A stretch of DNA of 8,484 nt. Source: Promethearchaeota archaeon. Lineage in GTDB: Archaea > Asgardarchaeota > Lokiarchaeia > Sigyniarchaeales > SOKP01. Both the position numbers and the translations under genes were made by a program. The notes beneath the pieces were generated by a model that was not told where the DNA came from, searched no databases, and was given only the letters and a program-made list of their open reading frames with translations. Every line of letters starts with the position of its first letter. Position 1 is the stretch's first letter. The stretch covers positions 1 to 8,484 of the forward strand of contig JAEORV010000045.1 in NCBI GenBank assembly GCA_016840695.1, written 5' to 3'. This document shows, in pieces, positions 5,462 to 8,484 of this stretch.

Positions 5462-6936
5462 TAAAATCTAAATTTTCCTGGACTAATAATATGATTAGGA
5501 TCAGTAACCTCCTTTACTCCTTTAAAAAAGTTGTAATATTCGTCAGAATACACTCTTGAATCGATAATTACATGAGAACCGATTTGACCACACATGTATA
5601 GAACGCCTCCTTCTTTAAGAATGAACTCGAATTGTTCCTTCCACAATTTAATCACGTCTTCTTTGAGGTCCTCGTCAGATGTGGCGTTAATGCCGGTACC
5701 AAAATAACAGCAGTTATGATTTAACATGTACACTTGCCCAACTCCTGATTCTGCATCAGCATCAAAGAGTTCTTCGTGATGATCTTCTTCCCACTTATCT
5801 AATTTATAAAGCATCTCGGGATATTTAGCAATCGGGTATATGAATTCGGTCGTTGCAACAAAATAGTCTGGACCCATCATTGAAAAGAGATTGTGATAAA
5901 TTTGCCAGTGTCCTTGCTCGGCGTAAAACCAATCAGTTATGTTTCCTTCTTCTGGACTGGGGCCTAATTCGCGGGTTGAATGCTTTTTTGCGATACCTTC
6001 TAGTACATCAGAAGTTCTCTCTAAAACTTGTTCATCGAATGCTTCGTGTACATAGAAAATCACACCCCCTTTTATGTCCCCCCAGGACTCTATCAATCCA
6101 TCCGTTGTAATACCCATGACTGAAGGGGGCGGGTAGAAGAAGAAATCATAAATCCCTAATTCTTTTGACCAACCTAATTTCATCATGTCTAACACTATTT
6201 GTTGGGATTTTTCGTACGAATCGTCCTCGATGTAAAATGTTTTCCCGGAATAATAAGGTGGTCTTCGAAAGATATTAAGCGTAGCCTGTGTTTTTACTCC
6301 CATAATACCATTATCACCAAGAAAGATTCCCATTAAATCTGGTCCGAACGCAAATCTTATAAAAGGGTTTTCGATAAACTTACTCTCTTGGGACCCAAGA
6401 GTTATAATCTCCCCTGTTCCTAAAACAACTTCCAATCCAACGCAATGTTCGGTGCATTTTCCGTATTTTGCACAACCTCCGCCACCACCTGAATGATGAG
6501 ATAATCCTCCTCCTATAGATGCGGTAAGTCCCGATCCCGGGCCCATGTTTCCGGTGTAATATCCTTTATCCAATAGAACAGCGTTGAGTCTTGACCAGCT
6601 AATCCCACATTGGACTGTAACGGTATGGGTATCCTCATTAATATCAAGAATCTTATCCATGCGAGTTAGATCGAGGAGTATGGTTTCTTCGCTTATTGGT
6701 TTGCTACCTCCCATTAAACCACAACCTCCTCCTCTAGGTAATATAGGGGTTTTGTATTTATTTGCAATTTTTATTATTTCAGCAACTTGTACCGTGGATT
6801 CGGGACGAAGGACTATTTGAGGGGTAATTTCCGGTAAACAAGGATCAATGCCCCTTGAATACGAGACGCAAATATAGTCTTTATCGGTACAATACTTATT
6901 ACCTACAATATTAACTAATTCATCATATAGAGCCAT
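5461..6936 (-). CDS. FAD-linked oxidase/dehydrogenase, GlcD-like (PCMH-type FAD domain)
   Basis: Flavoprotein of the vanillyl-alcohol oxidase/PCMH superfamily, whose GlcD, Dld and D-2-hydroxyacid dehydrogenase branches oxidise hydroxyacids. Seen: an FAD-binding domain at about 37-225, starting with QIVLRPESTVQVAEII (40-55), then the pyrophosphate loop LPRGGGCGLMGG (66-77), LLDLTRMDKIL (87-97), PGSGLTASIGGG (133-144), a glycine-rich loop leading to CAKYG (155-159), and GLEVVLGTGE (167-176). The C-terminus ends with DPNHIISPGKF (479-489), a normal family ending. The HxGDGNxH metal-site motif of many GlcD-type enzymes is absent; the corresponding part reads MLNHNCCYFGTG (404-415). The substrate is therefore open. 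The ATG at 6936 has GGAG 10 nt upstream. It is followed directly by the CCG iron-sulfur gene (TAATG overlap), the standard flavoprotein/Fe-S pairing, and preceded by a 23-nt gap. Confidence 0.88.
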   Translation of the reverse strand: MALYDELVNIVGNKYCTDKDYICVSYSRGIDPCLPEITPQIVLRPESTVQVAEIIKIANKYKTPILPRGGGCGLMGGSKPISEETILLDLTRMDKILDINEDTHTVTVQCGISWSRLNAVLLDKGYYTGNMGPGSGLTASIGGGLSHHSGGGGGCAKYGKCTEHCVGLEVVLGTGEIITLGSQESKFIENPFIRFAFGPDLMGIFLGDNGIMGVKTQATLNIFRRPPYYSGKTFYIEDDSYEKSQQIVLDMMKLGWSKELGIYDFFFYPPPSVMGITTDGLIESWGDIKGGVIFYVHEAFDEQVLERTSDVLEGIAKKHSTRELGPSPEEGNITDWFYAEQGHWQIYHNLFSMMGPDYFVATTEFIYPIAKYPEMLYKLDKWEEDHHEELFDADAESGVGQVYMLNHNCCYFGTGINATSDEDLKEDVIKLWKEQFEFILKEGGVLYMCGQIGSHVIIDSRVYSDEYYNFFKGVKEVTDPNHIISPGKFRF

Positions 6937-6959
6937 TAAATTTATTCTCCAAAATTATA

Positions 6960-7976
6960 TTATTTTGATTTTATATATCCATTTTCAAAGAACCAATCAA
7001 TTTGTTCTCGAATAGCTATGCGAAGGTTTGTTTTAGGCATTTTTAGTTCACTCCAAGACTTTGAAGGATCAAACACTCGATACTTAGCTGCTGCTACGCT
7101 TTCTAAAGGAGTCTTGGGATCTTTATGCTTGATGTTGCAGGATATCAACTCGTCAAAGAACGCAAAAGTCTTTGCGAGTATTTTTGGAAAGGAGAAAATT
7201 GGAGCTTTTTTTCCAGCTACATCGGCAATTAAACGCAAAAAATCTCTAAAAGCCATGTTTTTATTTCCTCCAATGTATCTTGCACCTGGTTTGCCATTTT
7301 CAATCGCAAGCACGTGTGCCATTGCTACGTCTTTAACGGATACAACATTCATGCTCGTATCTACAAATCCAGGCATTTTCCCGTTCATGAAATCCATAAT
7401 AATTCTTCCCGTTGGAGTAGGCTTTATATCGTAAGGACCTATGGGAACAGTGGGTAGAATGGAACAAGTCGGGAGTCCTTTTTTGTTCCACTTTAACGCC
7501 ACGAGCTCTCCTAGATATTTGGATCTTTTATAATGCCCAGGCATTTCTTTTTTGCTGGCAAATAGGCTCCCATCTCCAATCGAACCATCTTCCGGCATGC
7601 CCATTGCGCTTTCTGAGCTCGTGAAGACAACCTTTTTAATCCCTTTTTCTTTTGCTTCATTGAACATTCTGTCTGTAGCCCTTACATTCACATCGTACAT
7701 TGCTTGAATTTTCTCAGGATCTGCCCAGAACCACATGGGGAGGAAAAGATATATTGCTCCTGCGTGAATGATATATTCACAATCGTTCATTGCTTTACTT
7801 AACGAATCAATATCCCTCAAATCACCATAAGCGTATTGTATTGGTAATCCTTCAAGTGCTTGAAGGTCTGAAGTTTTTCTTACAAACGCGTTGACTTCAT
7901 ATCCTTTTTCCAATGCTGCGCGAACGATGTTTGCTCCTATGAAGCCATTCGCGCCGGTTATTAGTACTCTTGACAT
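6960..7976 (-). CDS. NAD(P)-dependent epimerase/reductase of the extended SDR family, HpnA-like
   Basis: Extended short-chain dehydrogenase that binds NAD(P) and acts on a nucleotide sugar or related carbonyl compound. Seen in 338 residues: the Rossmann motif TGANGFIG (7-14), acidic GDLRD (51-55), catalytic S120/S121 in VVFTSSES, and Y149-x3-K153 in GHYKRSK. A diagnostic-looking stretch follows: PIGPYDIKPTPTGRI (178-192), then MDFMNGKMPGFVDT (194-207) and VSVKDVAMAH (212-221). From memory of the family, this block is close to HpnA, the hopanoid-associated sugar epimerase, and more distant from dihydroflavonol reductases. No hopanoid genes lie nearby and archaea are not known for hopanoids, so the symbol hpnA is not assigned. 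ATG 7976 overlaps the upstream stop (TAATG) and has AAGGA 8 nt before it. The upstream deacetylase gene suggests sugar or glycolipid metabolism. Confidence 0.88.
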   Translation of the reverse strand: MSRVLITGANGFIGANIVRAALEKGYEVNAFVRKTSDLQALEGLPIQYAYGDLRDIDSLSKAMNDCEYIIHAGAIYLFLPMWFWADPEKIQAMYDVNVRATDRMFNEAKEKGIKKVVFTSSESAMGMPEDGSIGDGSLFASKKEMPGHYKRSKYLGELVALKWNKKGLPTCSILPTVPIGPYDIKPTPTGRIIMDFMNGKMPGFVDTSMNVVSVKDVAMAHVLAIENGKPGARYIGGNKNMAFRDFLRLIADVAGKKAPIFSFPKILAKTFAFFDELISCNIKHKDPKTPLESVAAAKYRVFDPSKSWSELKMPKTNLRIAIREQIDWFFENGYIKSK

Positions 7977-8484
7977 TATATTTTTCCTTCTTTTTTTAAT
8001 CTATCTAATATTTCTTGTGGATATTGCGCTATGAAAAAAGGAAGGCTGGAAAAGAAATGACTAATTATCTGTATTCTCATCGAGGGTTTATTTTTTTTCA
8101 GATTTTTCTCGTTAAAGTATACACGACGATATTTTTCAGCGTATTTCCAACCACGCAATTTTATTGCTGCTAATCTCGTCGATAATTTAAAGGTTCTATG
8201 TAATTTATATGTAAGCCAAAACTGAGTTTTGTGGCATTGTCGCATTTGTTCAAATAATTCAAAATCTTCCTTTTTAAATCCAAAAATGTAATTAGGGGTT
8301 AAAGTGCCGTAAAAATAGAGTATAGGAGTGCAATCAATTATTTTGTTATATATACAATAATATACGGCTTTCCCCGTATTCACGTGATCTCCGTGGTAAT
8401 ACCAGCAATATATCGGTTCTGAAACAAAAACTATATCGGGTTTTTCTTTTTTGAGATACAATGCAATTTTATCCACGAATTCTC
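7976..8484 (-). CDS. PIG-L/LmbE-type deacetylase, N-terminus cut by window edge
   Basis: C-terminal part of a zinc-dependent N-deacetylase of the PIG-L/LmbE family, which removes acetyl groups from N-acetylglucosaminyl lipids, pseudo-disaccharides and similar sugars. The frame is open to the right edge with residues EFV upstream of DKIALYL, so the GTG at 8476 is internal and not a start. Seen: KPDIVFVSEP, the family's central strand, followed by YYHGDHVNTGKAV with the metal/active-site HxxH pair (histidine codons at 8395-8393 and 8386-8384). Near the end GWKYAEKYRRVYF matches the usual family sequence in this region. The N-terminal AHPDDE-type motif that supplies the other zinc ligands and the catalytic aspartate would lie outside the window, so activity cannot be judged. 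The C-terminal tail is basic, with a short hydrophobic patch (ISHFFSSLPFFIA) that could contact membrane. It is the first visible gene of the operon leading to the CCG protein. Confidence 0.8.
   Translation of the reverse strand, partial: EFVDKIALYLKKEKPDIVFVSEPIYCWYYHGDHVNTGKAVYYCIYNKIIDCTPILYFYGTLTPNYIFGFKKEDFELFEQMRQCHKTQFWLTYKLHRTFKLSTRLAAIKLRGWKYAEKYRRVYFNEKNLKKNKPSMRIQIISHFFSSLPFFIAQYPQEILDRLKKEGKI
7985..7989 (-). promoter_or_regulatory. Ribosome binding site of the HpnA-like gene
   Basis: AAGGA on the minus strand lies within the last codons of the PIG-L-like gene, 8 nt before the ATG at 7976. It gives the downstream gene independent ribosome loading in addition to coupling through the TAATG overlap. 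Confidence 0.5.

Noticed and set aside
4293..6820. Several plus-strand open frames of 70-98 codons
   Set aside because: All lie opposite the CCG and flavoprotein genes, whose cysteine and FAD motifs are complete. None has a convincing start signal or domain.
7018..7434. Open frame of 138 codons on the plus strand
   Set aside because: It lies wholly inside the HpnA-like gene on the opposite strand, where Rossmann and YxxxK motifs are clear. The translation shows no recognisable domain.
8474..8476. GTG as a possible start of the PIG-L-like gene
   Set aside because: The frame stays open to the window edge, and a start here would leave out the N-terminal zinc-binding part that the family needs; it is an internal valine.

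Overview
The window reads as chromosomal DNA from an AT-rich archaeon. The strongest evidence is a three-gene replication block whose products are recognisable from motifs: the sliding clamp PCNA, the iron-sulfur primase subunit PriL and the catalytic primase subunit PriS. Archaeal-type box A (TATA) sequences and Shine-Dalgarno sites matching an archaeal 16S 3' end (AGGTG, AGGA, GGAG) fit this. The low GC, the M28 membrane peptidase and the GlcD-like/CCG pair would suit an Asgard archaeon such as a Lokiarchaeia-like lineage. That placement is inference only; nothing here is diagnostic below domain level.

Layout. Positions 1-2834 (minus strand) carry pcn, then priL, then priS. PriS begins inside the end of priL and runs off the left edge, so its C-terminus is missing. 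Positions 2835-3012 form a divergent control region with a 17-bp perfect inverted repeat, box A candidates and a clear ribosome binding site. Positions 3013-4206 (plus strand) encode a membrane-embedded M28-type zinc peptidase. It converges, with a 13-nt gap, on a four-gene minus-strand block at 4220-8484: PIG-L/LmbE-type deacetylase (cut by the right edge), HpnA-like NAD-dependent epimerase/reductase, GlcD-like flavoprotein and a CCG-domain iron-sulfur protein.

How the genes fit together. PCNA, PriL and PriS are all DNA replication proteins: primase makes the primers and the clamp tethers polymerase and other factors. The priS/priL pair is translationally coupled and may also have its own promoter in the 113-nt gap after pcn. 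The block at 4220-8484 is tightly packed, with two stop/start junctions of the form TAATG and one 23-nt gap, and looks like one operon. Flavoprotein plus CCG protein is a known pairing for 2-hydroxyacid-type dehydrogenases that pass electrons to a quinone or thiol-disulfide partner. A sugar N-deacetylase and a nucleotide-sugar-type SDR upstream suggest glycan or glycolipid chemistry. Whether the two halves share a pathway is unknown, and this is the most open question in the window.

There are no rRNA or tRNA genes, CRISPR arrays, insertion sequences or phage genes that I can see. No gene-free stretch exceeds 300 bases; the longest is the 178-nt divergent region.
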